A stretch of 64,000 nucleotides of DNA, taken from positions 12,137 to 76,136 of the forward strand of contig JALNZC010000017.1 of the NCBI GenBank assembly GCA_023229525.1, read 5' to 3'. This stretch comes from Bacteroidales bacterium (GTDB lineage: Bacteria > Bacteroidota > Bacteroidia > Bacteroidales > FEN-979). Below the pieces are notes generated by a model, which was not told the DNA's origin, ran no database searches, and saw nothing but the letters and a program-made list of their open reading frames with translations. This document shows positions 49,755 to 60,107 of this stretch, one piece after another. The position numbers and the translations under genes are program-made. Within the stretch, counting starts at the first letter, position 1. The number at the start of each line of letters is the position of its first letter.

Positions 49755-51047
49755 TTGAATATACTCATCGGATATACCAAACCATTGTCCTTGCGCCCAC
49801 TGCTTACAGGAGTTTTACTTTTCATCGCCACGGGAATGATTATGAAGGCCCAGGAACCCGCTTATCCGTTTCCCCATCACACGGTGTACAACCAGCATGT
49901 AATCAAACCGTCGAAACAAAACCAGACCGGAATGGATAATGTAGTAACGGCTTTTTACGATCAGTGGAAACGAGCCTATGTCAGGAATAACTGTCCCGAT
50001 ACCCTGCAGTATTATATTTGGGATGATGAGGAAGGGCGCACGGGGAATGCCACTCAATCCGTTTGTGTCTCGGAGGGTCAGGGTTACGGAATGCTAATTA
50101 TCGTAATAATGGCCGGGTACGATGCAAATGCACAGAAGGTGTTTGACGGAATGTACAAATTTTACAGACAACATCATAGTATAAAGAGCGATTACCTGAT
50201 GTCGTGGAGCGTGCTTAAAGACTGTATTACTAATTCAAGGAAGGAAAACAACTCTTCGGCCACCGACGGCGATTTTGATATTGCATTATCGCTGCTCATG
50301 GCCGGCAGGCAGTGGGGAGATAAGGGAAAGATCAGATACTATGAAGAAGCGGTAAAGATACTGAAAGCCATCCTGCGGTATGAAATAAACCATAAGTCGA
50401 ACACGATACTGCTGGGCGATGCCAATACCGCCGATGATTTCGATTATGACGACATCCGTTCGTCGGATTTCATGCCCGCACATCTGACAACATTCAATAA
50501 ATATCTTCCCGATAAATTATGGTCAAAAGTGAGGATCAAGATGTATGAGATCGTGCGACAGATCCAAAAACAATTCAGTCCGAAAACCGGCCTTGTACCG
50601 GATTTCATCGTGTTTCGTGACGGGGAATTTCGTCCTGCCAAAGCCAATTACCTGGAATCAAAATATGATGGCGATTATTATTTCAATGCATGCCGGTTGC
50701 CGATGCGGGTGGCCCTGGATAAGATCCTGTATGGAAATACCAAGGCCAACACCTTGCTGGATCAGTTCAACGAATGGATACAGGATAAAACTGGCAATAA
50801 CATCGATAATATCAAGTGGGGCTATCATCTCGACGGCCAAACGGTCGATAAAGAGGGTGAAACCATTCCTTCGTTCGTCTGTCCTATGGCTGTGAGTGCA
50901 ATGATCGATCCGGAAAACCAGGAGTGGCTGAACGACCTATGGAATTACATCACAAAAGAATTTGAATTCAAGGATTACAGGTATTACGATAACACTTTGC
51001 AAATGTTATCATTGCTTATACTGTCGGGAAATTATTGGCAACCCTAA
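49755..51047 (+). CDS. Family 8 glycoside hydrolase, secreted
   Basis: 430 residues. GH8 motifs are intact: SEGQGYGML with the catalytic acid Glu107, and ATDGDFDIALSLLMA with Asp171/Asp173. Members cut beta-1,4-glucans, chitosan or related chains; in bacterial cellulose operons the GH8 protein BcsZ trims the polymer. No ATG precedes the signal peptide: TTG at 49755 is the likely start (an in-frame TGA is 24 nt upstream), and the hydrophobic segment LLTGVLLFIATGM follows. The stop is 12 nt before the GH18-CE4-GT2 gene, so the two form an operon. Confidence 0.92.
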   Translation: MNILIGYTKPLSLRPLLTGVLLFIATGMIMKAQEPAYPFPHHTVYNQHVIKPSKQNQTGMDNVVTAFYDQWKRAYVRNNCPDTLQYYIWDDEEGRTGNATQSVCVSEGQGYGMLIIVIMAGYDANAQKVFDGMYKFYRQHHSIKSDYLMSWSVLKDCITNSRKENNSSATDGDFDIALSLLMAGRQWGDKGKIRYYEEAVKILKAILRYEINHKSNTILLGDANTADDFDYDDIRSSDFMPAHLTTFNKYLPDKLWSKVRIKMYEIVRQIQKQFSPKTGLVPDFIVFRDGEFRPAKANYLESKYDGDYYFNACRLPMRVALDKILYGNTKANTLLDQFNEWIQDKTGNNIDNIKWGYHLDGQTVDKEGETIPSFVCPMAVSAMIDPENQEWLNDLWNYITKEFEFKDYRYYDNTLQMLSLLILSGNYWQP

Positions 51048-51059
51048 ACTGTCCTGATC

Positions 51060-54000
51060 ATGCAGAAACAGGTTTTTCAGACCCATTCGGCAACCCGGTG
51101 GAACAGTTTCAAATGGTTCATACGGATCTTCACTGTGGTATTTTTACTGGGAACGGTTTCGGTGCTGATCTCCCTGTTTAATAAGCGGAATTATAACTTA
51201 GAAGTACTTACATACAAAGCAAAGCAGTTACCTGATGTCAATACAGGAATTTCGAAAACTATCGTTTCAAAATCTGAGGAGCAGGCTTTTGCCAATCACC
51301 TTCATCAGGTAAGAACAAAACATAAACGGAATTTCTACCTGCAAGCTAAAGTTTTGCCCCAGTCTGTTAAAAAATACCTACCGGTGAGGGCCGCTTTTTA
51401 CGTGAACTGGGATCCGCAGTCGTTTTCTTCCCTGCAAAAAAATGTAAACCAGCTCAATTTGGTGCTTCCTGAATGGATCTTCCAGGTTGGATCCACAGGG
51501 AGAATAAATACCGGAATTGATGACCACGTCTTGAACTTATTGCGGAAAAACAAGGTTTCCATCCTCCCAATGCTCACCAATAATTTCAATGACCGGTGGA
51601 ACGGTGACAGCACGCTTGCATTGCTCAGGAATAAGGCAGCACGGGGATTACTCATCCGTAATATAAAAAGCATCCTCGACAGCAACCATTTCCAGGGGGT
51701 CAATATTGACTTGGAAAGCCTTCCCGATGCAATTTATCCTTTCCTTATGGAATTTTCAAGGGAACTCCATGCCGTGCTGCATCCTGCGGGGTACCTGACT
51801 TCCATTGATGTCAATCCTTTTGACCGGCAGATGGATTTTAAAGGGTTGGCGGTTTACTACGATTTTATTTTCCTGATGGCATACGACGAGCATTATCCTG
51901 AAAGTAGCCCGGGGAGTATCTCTTCCATGCCATTTGTTGAAAAAGCACTGGATCATGCACTGAAGAATATGCCTTCCGAAAAATCCGTTCTCTGCGTTGG
52001 TGGCTACGGCTATGACTGGCCTGGCGAGGGACAGGGAATAGATATTTCATACCATGACTTAATTTCCCTGGCCAACGAATATGGTGTCCCGGTTGAATTC
52101 AATGAGGAGAATCTTGACCTGAGCCTTCATTTCACCGACGATATGAATATCAGGCACGAAGTACATGGCAACGATGCCGCGGGGATTTTCAACCTGTTGC
52201 GAACGTCGGCTGATTACGGAACTGCAGGAGTCGCATTGTGGTACCTGGGAGCAGAAGATTCACGTATCTGGACCTTTTATTCGAAAAACCTGAATGCCGA
52301 TTCACTGGAGAGGCATCCCTATGATCCAAAATTGCTGGAATCACTTCATTCCATATATTCAGTGGATTATGAGGGCAAAGGGGAGATCCTGCAGATCCTG
52401 AGTGAGCCGAGACCGGGCAAATCGAAAATAGAATTTGATAAGCGTGATAAGATCATCACAAAGGAAGACTATCTTTCATTGCCGGCTTCGTACGTAGTAA
52501 AACGTTATGGGGCAGTTGACCACAAGCAGGTTGCTTTAACATTTGATGACGGTCCTGATGCCGATTTTACACCCAGTATCCTGGATATATTAAAAGAGAA
52601 ACATGTCCCCGCCACATTTTTCGTTACGGGCATAAATTCTGAAAATAACCTGCCGTTGATTCGGCGGATATACCGCGAAGGACATGAGATCGGTAACCAT
52701 ACCTTCACCCATCCCAACCTTGAGAACATATCGAAGGAGAGAGAACGGATGGAACTTCGATCGACGAGGTTGTTGATCGAAAGCGTAATCGGTCATTCCA
52801 CCATACTGTTCAGGCCCCCGTACAATACCGATGCCGAGCCCAGGAATATGTTCCAGATAGAACCGGTGGCTGTTGCAGGGGAAGAGGGATTTATCTGTGT
52901 TGCAGCGTCTATTGATCCGAACGACTGGGAGGAAGGAGTGACGGCGGACACGATATTGGCCAGGGCCAAAGAACAGGAGCAGATGGGAAACATTATCCTG
53001 CTGCACGATGCGGGGGGTGAACGTTCACAAACCGTGAAAGCCCTGCCGTATATCATTGACTATTACAAAAGCCATGGATATCGGTTTACCACTGTTTCCG
53101 CCCTGATGGGGAAAACCCGTGACCAGGTCATGCCTGCAGTAAGCGGGCGACAGAAACTTCCCGAATCGCTGGACCTGATCCCGTTCATCATTACATTTTT
53201 ATGGGAGAATTTTCTTCACGGTTTCTTTGTCATTGCCATCTTACTTACCATTCTGAAGCTCATTGTTCTTGCGGTCATGTCGTTCTTACAACACCGAAGG
53301 GAAAGTAAAAAGACCGGAATTGCAGGCTCCTACCAACCAAAAGTAAGTATCATCGTCCCGGCCTTCAACGAGCATCTGAATGCGGTGAATACAATCACTG
53401 CATTACTGCAATCAGATTATCCCGATTATGAAATACTTTTCGTCGATGACGGTTCCACCGATCACACTTTATTAAATGTAAGATCGGTCTTCGACGGCAA
53501 CCCTATGGTAAAGGTGTTAACCAAACCCAACGGAGGCAAGGCTGATGCGCTGAACCTGGGAACCAAGGAGGCCTCGGGTGAGATCCTGGTATGTATTGAT
53601 GCCGATACACTGCTGGCCAAAGATGCCGTTTCCAAAATGATACCATTTTTTGAGGATCCCGCTGTTGCCGGGGTTGCAGGCAATGTGAGGGTCGGGAACA
53701 GCTTGAACCTTCTTACCCGGGTTCAGTCTCTGGAATATACCACGAGTCAGAATTTCGACCGACGGGCTTTCGACTATGTTAATGCTGTTATTGTCATACC
53801 CGGCGCTATCGGGGCCTTTCGTAAAATGGCGGTTGAAGCCATCGGGGGTTTTGCAATGGATACGCTGGCCGAAGATTGCGATCTTACCTTGCGCCTTTTG
53901 AGGGCAGGGTACATTGTACGCAACGGGAACGAGGCTCTGGCATTCACCGAGGCGCCCGAAACGCTAAGGATGTTCCTGAAACAACGCTTCCGCTGGTCGT

Positions 54001-54407
54001 TCGGCATGATGCAGAGCTTCTGGAAACACCGTGACCTGTTATTCAATGTTCGTAAGACAAATCTGGGATGGATATTGCTTCCTAATCTGCTAATCTTTAA
54101 TTTCATCATTCCCCTGTTCTCCCCATGGGTTGATATCATGTTTGTTGCAGGTCTTTTTACCCGTCATGCAACCGAATACCTGTTCATATATTTCCTCTAT
54201 TATATTGTGGATTGCGGGGTATCCGTATTTGCCTATCATTATGATCACATGACATTTTCGCCGCGGAAAGCCCTGCTGCTGTTCGTCCAACGGTTTATAT
54301 ACCGGCAGCTGTTGTTTTATGTATTATTCAAGGCTTACCTGAAAGCGATCAGGGGCGAACTGGCAAACTGGGGTGTGTTGAAAAGGACAGGACATGCGAC
54401 CTCCTAA
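51060..54407 (+). CDS. GH18-like / polysaccharide deacetylase / GT2 trifunctional exopolysaccharide synthase
   Basis: 1115 residues. An N-terminal membrane anchor (about 18-41) is followed by a GH18-like domain (about 115-430) whose GVNIDLESL motif keeps Asp217 and Glu219. A NodB/CE4 deacetylase (about 488-690) has TFDDGPD (Asp496/Asp497), zinc ligands His547/His551 in GNHTFTH and RPPYN. A membrane helix precedes the GT2 synthase (from about 762: VSIIVPAFNE; D847-A-D849; EDCDLTLRLL; QRFRW 975-979) and C-terminal helices. The arrangement joins in one chain what PgaB (deacetylase plus hydrolase) and PgaC (synthase) do separately, so the product is probably a partly deacetylated poly-N-acetylglucosamine-like polymer. 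Upstream GH8 gene in the same operon. Confidence 0.93.
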   Translation: MQKQVFQTHSATRWNSFKWFIRIFTVVFLLGTVSVLISLFNKRNYNLEVLTYKAKQLPDVNTGISKTIVSKSEEQAFANHLHQVRTKHKRNFYLQAKVLPQSVKKYLPVRAAFYVNWDPQSFSSLQKNVNQLNLVLPEWIFQVGSTGRINTGIDDHVLNLLRKNKVSILPMLTNNFNDRWNGDSTLALLRNKAARGLLIRNIKSILDSNHFQGVNIDLESLPDAIYPFLMEFSRELHAVLHPAGYLTSIDVNPFDRQMDFKGLAVYYDFIFLMAYDEHYPESSPGSISSMPFVEKALDHALKNMPSEKSVLCVGGYGYDWPGEGQGIDISYHDLISLANEYGVPVEFNEENLDLSLHFTDDMNIRHEVHGNDAAGIFNLLRTSADYGTAGVALWYLGAEDSRIWTFYSKNLNADSLERHPYDPKLLESLHSIYSVDYEGKGEILQILSEPRPGKSKIEFDKRDKIITKEDYLSLPASYVVKRYGAVDHKQVALTFDDGPDADFTPSILDILKEKHVPATFFVTGINSENNLPLIRRIYREGHEIGNHTFTHPNLENISKERERMELRSTRLLIESVIGHSTILFRPPYNTDAEPRNMFQIEPVAVAGEEGFICVAASIDPNDWEEGVTADTILARAKEQEQMGNIILLHDAGGERSQTVKALPYIIDYYKSHGYRFTTVSALMGKTRDQVMPAVSGRQKLPESLDLIPFIITFLWENFLHGFFVIAILLTILKLIVLAVMSFLQHRRESKKTGIAGSYQPKVSIIVPAFNEHLNAVNTITALLQSDYPDYEILFVDDGSTDHTLLNVRSVFDGNPMVKVLTKPNGGKADALNLGTKEASGEILVCIDADTLLAKDAVSKMIPFFEDPAVAGVAGNVRVGNSLNLLTRVQSLEYTTSQNFDRRAFDYVNAVIVIPGAIGAFRKMAVEAIGGFAMDTLAEDCDLTLRLLRAGYIVRNGNEALAFTEAPETLRMFLKQRFRWSFGMMQSFWKHRDLLFNVRKTNLGWILLPNLLIFNFIIPLFSPWVDIMFVAGLFTRHATEYLFIYFLYYIVDCGVSVFAYHYDHMTFSPRKALLLFVQRFIYRQLLFYVLFKAYLKAIRGELANWGVLKRTGHATS

Positions 54408-54437
54408 AGGCCGACCACGAAGATTAAATATCGTAAT

Positions 54438-55706
54438 TTAAAATATGTAACTCAAAAAGCAATAGAATCTATTGGTAGCCGAGCTTAAGTAAAGATACGG
54501 TGATATACCAGTGCCATTTTCATATCTTATTTCGAAACCAAACTTTTTAAATTTTGATCCCAAACCGATAACATATCCCAACTCATATCTCCGTGTATCG
54601 TTGAGCGCTTTACCCTCTTCTATTCTTTCCTGATCAAATAATTTCGATTCCGTTTTCTTGTAGTTTTTTACAATTATTGCATATCCGTTCGAAATCCCTG
54701 CATTTAAGTAAAGGAAAATTTTCCCGACAGGATATTTAAAACGAATCATATTATTCATTTTTAAGTAGGAAAACCCGATTGTTGTATACGTAATTGTATA
54801 TTTATTTTCATTCGTATATTCGTCAAAGCGACCATTAACTTTATATGAAGAAAGGACCAACTCATTGTTTATTGACCATTTCTCATGATTCCTTGAAAGT
54901 ATCACATCCATAAACAATCCAGCCGAGAAATTTACCGATAAGTTATAATCAGCATTCACAAGGTAAGCAAATTCCTCACTCCAAAATCTTAAAGAAGTCA
55001 CTGACACACCTGCCAATACCCCGAATGCGACGGATACTTTCTCTGTTTTTTTATGAAATAACATTCCTGACTGAGTGCAATCATAATAGGATAAGAATAA
55101 TTTTTCCAGGCTGTTTTTCTGGTATTCCGTATTCTGTAATTTCTGTTGAATTGTTGAACAATCCTGGAGATAAAGGATTAATTGACCGATGAATTTTTTA
55201 TTTTCAACAATATTTGTTTGGCCTTCCTGATCTTTCAAATATTTTTTATAAACCAATAATTCGAACAATGAATCCTGCTTGATATAAAATTGTTCTTTTC
55301 CGAATTTACTCTTATAATAATAGAGGCTTTTTATCCCTTTTACCATTGCTTGTAAAAAGGTTGTATCTTTCTGAATGATCAATTCATAATTTTTTGACAG
55401 ATCTTCTGTATTGACGGAGCTTATCTCTGTTTCTATTATCGCACTTTCATAGATTTCATCAAGAACCCCGAATCCTTTAATCTCCAAAGGTGTATAGCCC
55501 AATTTTTTGTCATCTGATTTTCCCTTGAAAAATATTCTATCCGGATTATTTTCCCAGTTACGGTAATCAATAGATCCGACTATTGTATCGTCTTGGAGTG
55601 AAACTATATATCCCGGCAGATATTTCTCCTGACAAAAAGAAGTCTGGAAAGTAAAGAGCATAAAAATTGTCAGTGAAATACTGTAAACGGTTTTACTTTG
55701 TCTCAT
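54438..55706 (-). CDS. Predicted outer-membrane barrel-like protein
   Basis: 422 residues with a signal peptide (ends SFCQ). An N-terminal beta domain (GYIVSLQDDTIVGSIDYRNW, a pattern common in Bacteroidota secreted proteins) and a helical part precede a C-terminal half of alternating strands (SVAFGVLAGVSVTSLRFW, NFSAGLFMDVIL, FLYLNAGISNGYAII, RFYCFLSYIF). The final residue is Phe, as in many outer-membrane barrels. Function unknown. AT-rich; marks the left edge of the AT-rich block. Confidence 0.72.
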   Translation of the reverse strand: MRQSKTVYSISLTIFMLFTFQTSFCQEKYLPGYIVSLQDDTIVGSIDYRNWENNPDRIFFKGKSDDKKLGYTPLEIKGFGVLDEIYESAIIETEISSVNTEDLSKNYELIIQKDTTFLQAMVKGIKSLYYYKSKFGKEQFYIKQDSLFELLVYKKYLKDQEGQTNIVENKKFIGQLILYLQDCSTIQQKLQNTEYQKNSLEKLFLSYYDCTQSGMLFHKKTEKVSVAFGVLAGVSVTSLRFWSEEFAYLVNADYNLSVNFSAGLFMDVILSRNHEKWSINNELVLSSYKVNGRFDEYTNENKYTITYTTIGFSYLKMNNMIRFKYPVGKIFLYLNAGISNGYAIIVKNYKKTESKLFDQERIEEGKALNDTRRYELGYVIGLGSKFKKFGFEIRYENGTGISPYLYLSSATNRFYCFLSYIF

Positions 55707-56055
55707 GGGTCTGTTTTTTGTTTAGGGTAAATAACTCTACACATTGCTGGTTACCGGTTTGTTAGACTCTCCGGGGCAGGAATCCCTCTTAGTTTAAAGA
55801 GCCAATAAATTACTTTGGATTTCTTAAAAGTCAATGCTTCCACAATAGAATAGTTTTTGTCCAACGAGCCATTTATTTTAATGAATTCAGATTTTAAAAT
55901 GTCCGTATGCGGCAAATATTTATCCTGCAATATAGTCTATTAAATTGGTTCGGTTAATAGAAGGTTATGTACGGCACATAGATATTGAATAGGTAAAACG
56001 TCGAAAAGCACCGTGGAAAATGGCATTGTGGCGTTCCCATGCTTGTTCATTTGCG
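55707..56055. other. Non-coding gap, AT-rich
   Basis: 349 bases between two minus-strand genes. No ORF, array or clear hairpin. A good TAnnTTTG promoter for the downstream gene was not identified. Confidence 0.4.
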
Positions 56056-56931
56056 CTATTTTACAATTATTTTCTTTGTTGTTAATAATTTACTGTTTTG
56101 GAGATGTAAAAGGTACAGACCACCGGGTAAATCATTCAGGTTTACTAATTCAGAAGGAAAAACCACTCCGCTTTTGACGGATCTTCCCTGTATGTCCATG
56201 AATTTATACTCAGTAGATCGGTCAAGATTGGTAATTTCCAAAAATTGGGTTGCAGGATTAGGGTATATTACAACATTTGAGGTCGTTACTGGCTCGTCAA
56301 TCCCTGTTATTATTTGATCGCAATCCTGAAAATTCCATCCATTATTGTAATGATACGGATTGATAAATAATCCTGTGTTGGTATCCTCATAACATCTGAG
56401 CGGGCCATCCAGTGACAGATCAAGTCTTGGGAACATGAAGTGTATATTTCCTATACCATCAATTACAATGCCTCCGAATTCAATGATTATTCCATCTCCA
56501 CAGGAAACGTATTGTAATGTTTTGATCTGACCATTAATATTTATTGTACCCGTCGAATCTATGACCATTTTAAGTGGCGAACCATTGTAGGTTGTATAGA
56601 ATCCTAAAGTAATGGTATCGCCGGGTAAAGCAGAGAAATCATAAAGCAGGTGAAAATCGTTTCCTGCAAAGAAAAATACACTATCGGTAACCGAATAAGC
56701 ATATAGATATGATGTATCGGGAATGCCTGATAACCTTGAAATTTTCATCAATTTCTTACAGGGAATTCCATTGATCATTGTGTCTGAAATTGACTCAATG
56801 GTTTGATAAGTTGTCAAATCAGGATTAAAAGTTCCCTGATCATACGTCCATTTTGCTCCAATTGGCGCAAATTCCTGTGCAACGGTCTGAATAGAGATGA
56901 CTGTCAGGATAATAAAAATAAGTTTTTGCAT
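56056..56931 (-). CDS. Secreted protein with T9SS type A sorting domain
   Basis: 291 residues with a signal peptide (ends TVAQ). The middle part (beta-rich, GAKWTYDQGTFNPDLTTYQTI) is unrecognised. The last 75 residues are a type IX secretion sorting domain: VVIYPNPATQFLEI, YKFMDIQGRSVKSG, LPGGLYLLHLQ and a basic tail KKIIVK. The protein is therefore likely exported and attached to the cell surface by the T9SS. Confidence 0.85.
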   Translation of the reverse strand: MQKLIFIILTVISIQTVAQEFAPIGAKWTYDQGTFNPDLTTYQTIESISDTMINGIPCKKLMKISRLSGIPDTSYLYAYSVTDSVFFFAGNDFHLLYDFSALPGDTITLGFYTTYNGSPLKMVIDSTGTININGQIKTLQYVSCGDGIIIEFGGIVIDGIGNIHFMFPRLDLSLDGPLRCYEDTNTGLFINPYHYNNGWNFQDCDQIITGIDEPVTTSNVVIYPNPATQFLEITNLDRSTEYKFMDIQGRSVKSGVVFPSELVNLNDLPGGLYLLHLQNSKLLTTKKIIVK

Positions 56932-57075
56932 GGCATTCAGGTTTTTTCAAAACAATAATATTTCAAAAATTTGCCGGGAGCATTAAGGTTTATCCAAGAT
57001 ATTTATTTTGTAAAATTTGAACGAGTGAAAAAGGATCCCATCAATTAAAAAGATAAAAGCTGTCGTGCGCAGCAA

Positions 57076-58149
57076 TTATTTAGCAATAATCAGTTTGTCA
57101 AGGTTTAAACGCTCTTCATCAGACAATCTTGATTCACTTTTTAAAGGTGGAGGAAAAATTAATAAATATCCATTTTCATTAATCGTAAAACCATATGAAC
57201 ACAGAGTATTACCTTGAAAATTATTTTTAGTGGTCCAGGTATTTGTTACTTGATCATATTGATAAACTTCTGAGTTGAATTTGTTTATAAAATATCCTTT
57301 GTTTCCTATTACAAAACTAGATTCACAGTAGAAAATATTTGGTAAATCAGCTTTTTTTGTCCACGTATCATTTGATGGGTCGAATTCGTAAAAATCTTGT
57401 GGAAATGTGGAACTAGCATCTGCACCACCACCTACATATCCTTTATTACCTATCGCAAATCCAAGTGCACCCCAACGACCAGCACCTGGAAAATCAGTTT
57501 TGTTAGTCCAACTATCTGTATCAGGATCATATTCTAACATGTCTCTTAAACATGAACTTGAGCCTGTACAAATATACCCATGGTTTCCAATGCAAAAGGA
57601 AACTGCTAATGTCCTCCGATTGATAGACCCCGCATTTGCTTTTTACATCCAATTATTCTGAGATGGATCATAAGCCCAAAAATCATTTGTTGACACATTT
57701 CCTACACCTACATAACCAGTAATTCCGATAGAGAATCCTGATGCCATACCCCTTGGGCCACCGGCAAAATCTGTCAATTTTTTCCAATTGTTTGTTGATA
57801 CATCATATTCGTAAAAATCATTATAATAAACAGTGGGGCTGCCACTAACCAATGAATATCCCGTACCAAAATAGCCTTTCTGACTAACAGAAAAAGCTAC
57901 ACCGTGCTCTCTCTTATTAACAGGGAAAGTTGATTTTTTTGTCCAACTATCATCTACATCTTCGTATTCCCATAATTCAGCATATGCCGTTGGTATATTT
58001 GTTGTTTGGTAAAATATCATACTGTCAATTTGGTTAACAGCTATTTTTGTTATTATTGCTCCATTTTTTAATACATATAGTGTATCTTGTGCACTTGAAA
58101 CACCTCCGATAAGGGCTAAAACAATTATTAAGATAGCTGTCTTTTTCAT
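57076..58149 (-). pseudogene. Kelch-repeat secreted protein interrupted by an in-frame stop
   Basis: Read from the ATG at 58149 (signal peptide MKKTAILIIVLALIGGVSSAQ), kelch-type repeats (YEYDVSTNNWKKLTDF, FAIGNKGYVGGG) run to 57643. There a TAA follows NNW-M at the position where the repeat pattern expects W-T-K-K. After the stop the same frame continues with K-A-N-A-G and then TLAVSFCIGNHGYICTG to the kelch repeats and stop at 57076. A single stop in the same frame, without any shift, interrupts a 357-codon gene. It may be a real nonsense mutation or a sequencing error. The start overlaps nothing upstream. Confidence 0.75.
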
Positions 58150-58166
58150 CCTGTTTTCCTGTTTTT

Positions 58167-58688
58167 TTAGTTTTTTAAAAATTTTCTTGTTTCGATTGAT
58201 GAACCGTTTAGCAGTCGACATAAATACAATCCTTTTGGAAGTTTTGATACGTTGATTTTAAATCGATCCATACCTTCTGTATGACTTTCCGTTTTGGTTA
58301 AAACGACTTTGCCTTGCAAATCAAAAATGTCAATTTGAAAACTGCCTTTATTTGCAAATTGATAAGTGAAGGTAAATTCATCAATTACAGGGTTTGGGTA
58401 TACCTGTAGACTACTATTCTCCAGTAATGTATATTGGTCAATACTTGTAACGGCATTGCCAAAGTCTAAAAACCGAATGTTACTTAAAGTATACATTTGT
58501 ATTATTCCATCTGTTTTACTCACTATGAGGTTTCCACTCAAGAAGGTTAATTTTCGTATGTCATCTAAATTATAAGATGTTTCAGTGCCTGATTTCTCTT
58601 TTACTTTAAGCGCATTTTGTGCCTGTAGTCCTGTCAATCCAAGACCTAACAAGAATAATGTGGATAATCTAATCTCCTTATAACCCAT
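58167..58688 (-). CDS. Secreted protein with T9SS type A sorting domain
   Basis: 173 residues with a signal peptide (ends GLQAQ). A short domain (VKEKSGTETSYNLDDIRKLTF, then VSKTDGIIQMYTLSNIRFLDF) of the type that precedes sorting domains. The sorting domain itself (about 90-173) has LQVYPNPVIDEFTF, IDIFDLQGKVVL and LPKGLYLCRLL. It is 17 nt upstream of the kelch gene on the same strand, so the two are an operon; the kelch protein's N-terminus has the same style of linker. Confidence 0.83.
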   Translation of the reverse strand: MGYKEIRLSTLFLLGLGLTGLQAQNALKVKEKSGTETSYNLDDIRKLTFLSGNLIVSKTDGIIQMYTLSNIRFLDFGNAVTSIDQYTLLENSSLQVYPNPVIDEFTFTYQFANKGSFQIDIFDLQGKVVLTKTESHTEGMDRFKINVSKLPKGLYLCRLLNGSSIETRKFLKN

Positions 58689-58765
58689 GTTTTATATCTT
58701 ATTGGTTAATATAATCTGGTCTTCTCTCTCGCTTTCCTTCCCAAGGAAAGGTCAAGCATATCCCA

Positions 58766-58993
58766 CTAAAACAAACACCTGTCCCTGGCATAACCATAGC
58801 CTTGACTTAACTTCACTTTGATCTTCTCAAAGGGGTCTATGTTCCGCCGGACGTCATCGAAATCACGATCGTAAAGATTGGTGTCGATCCTGACATCTTC
58901 ATTGTACACGAATTTTAAAATATCATTTTTAATCGAGGCAGAGCTTATCATTGGGGCATGGGAATATGATTTCTTCTTCCTAACAACAGCCAA
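58766..58993 (-). CDS. Small hypothetical ORF
   Basis: 75 codons. No signal peptide. The composition is protein-like (SIKNDILKFVYNEDVRIDTN, DRDFDDVRRNIDPFEKIKV). No family recognised; it could be a remnant of a longer gene. Weak call. Confidence 0.3.
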   Translation of the reverse strand: MAVVRKKKSYSHAPMISSASIKNDILKFVYNEDVRIDTNLYDRDFDDVRRNIDPFEKIKVKLSQGYGYARDRCLF

Positions 58994-59235
58994 AAGTATT
59001 AAGGTAATTTCAATATAACAAGAAAAAAAATATCTTTTTGAGAATTTGTTTCGTTTTGATCCAATGTTTCCTGGGAAGAGCCATCGACATCATTCCAGAT
59101 TGCTTTATTTTAATATTTCCCTGATTTTACCTTGTCCCGAACGTTTTACCGGAAAGACAGTGCGGTTTGTTTTGGAATGACGTATCATTGAGGTATGAGC
59201 GGCTCTGTGCATGGTAATATGTTGGGGCCGTGATT
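58994..59235. other. Non-coding gap
   Basis: 242 bases between the small ORF and the next T9SS gene. No array or hairpin of note. Confidence 0.35.
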
Positions 59236-60107
59236 TTATTCTTTAATTATTTTTTTTACAATCACAGTATTCCCATTAGTGATTTTTAGAATATAAACGC
59301 CATGTGTTAACTCACTGAAATCTATTTGAGATCTTTGTGATAAATGTATTTGTTTGATTCTTTCCTGACCATATTGATTATAAACAACCAAATCATAATT
59401 TGGTAACTTTGTCTCGATTGTTAAAAAGTTCAAGGTTGGATTAGGATAAATTCGTGGAATGTCAACTTTTTCATCAATACTTACATATTTTTCAGAACAA
59501 GCAAATTCTTGTATAGTAAACTGTAAAAGACCGATATCGGTTACCTTTATCCACCCATATAAGGTGTCAATTGAATTTATAATTCTAACGCCAATATAAT
59601 TTCCTAAAGGATAATTAATGAACCCATTATATTCGCATTCATAAGGCCCAATTGCCCACCATCTGATTCCTGCTAAATTCAATCTTATAGTATCACTCCA
59701 AAAAAAATGATCGTTAATGGTGTCACCCAGCTGAAATGATTTTGCAATCCTGGTAGTGAAATATTGAAGGGTCGTATCCGGAGCCCAACAAGTATCAGAA
59801 TATCCATATGCTATTTGACAATTATAATTATGCATGTGTAAACTTGTTTCTTTCTGGCCAAATCCCAATGCCCAAACTCCATAAGCATGTAGAAAAAACT
59901 CATTAATTCCATCTCCATTAATATCTATATGAAATTCAGCGGCTGGATAAAATGGAGGTTGATGATTATAAGGACCAACCATCGTAGTATCAGGAATTAC
60001 ATCATGAAAATAATTATCGGCATTATGATGCCCGGCAATGATATATTGGGAATAAGAATCTGTGGCAATCATGCCAAAGAGTACTGTGATAAAATATAAG
60101 ATTTCAT
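59236..60107 (-). pseudogene. T9SS sorting-domain protein with a one-base frameshift in its signal peptide
   Basis: The open frame from the ATG at 60072 gives 278 residues beginning MIATDSYSQ, but this is only the end of a signal peptide. The frame upstream encodes ILYFITVLFG without any start codon, while an ATG at 60107 (AAAATGAAATC) is in another frame. Adding one A to the AAA after that ATG gives MKILYFITVLFGMIATDSYSQ, a perfect signal peptide. So a one-base deletion in the A-run at 60102-60104 is likely (mutation or sequencing error). The body ends with a sorting domain (IPRIYPNPTLNFLTIE, LTHGVYILKI, KKIIKE). Confidence 0.7.

Noticed and set aside
57541..57645. Frameshift in the kelch gene
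   Set aside because: The two open segments are in the same frame (105 nt apart, a multiple of three), so a stop codon and not a shift separates them.
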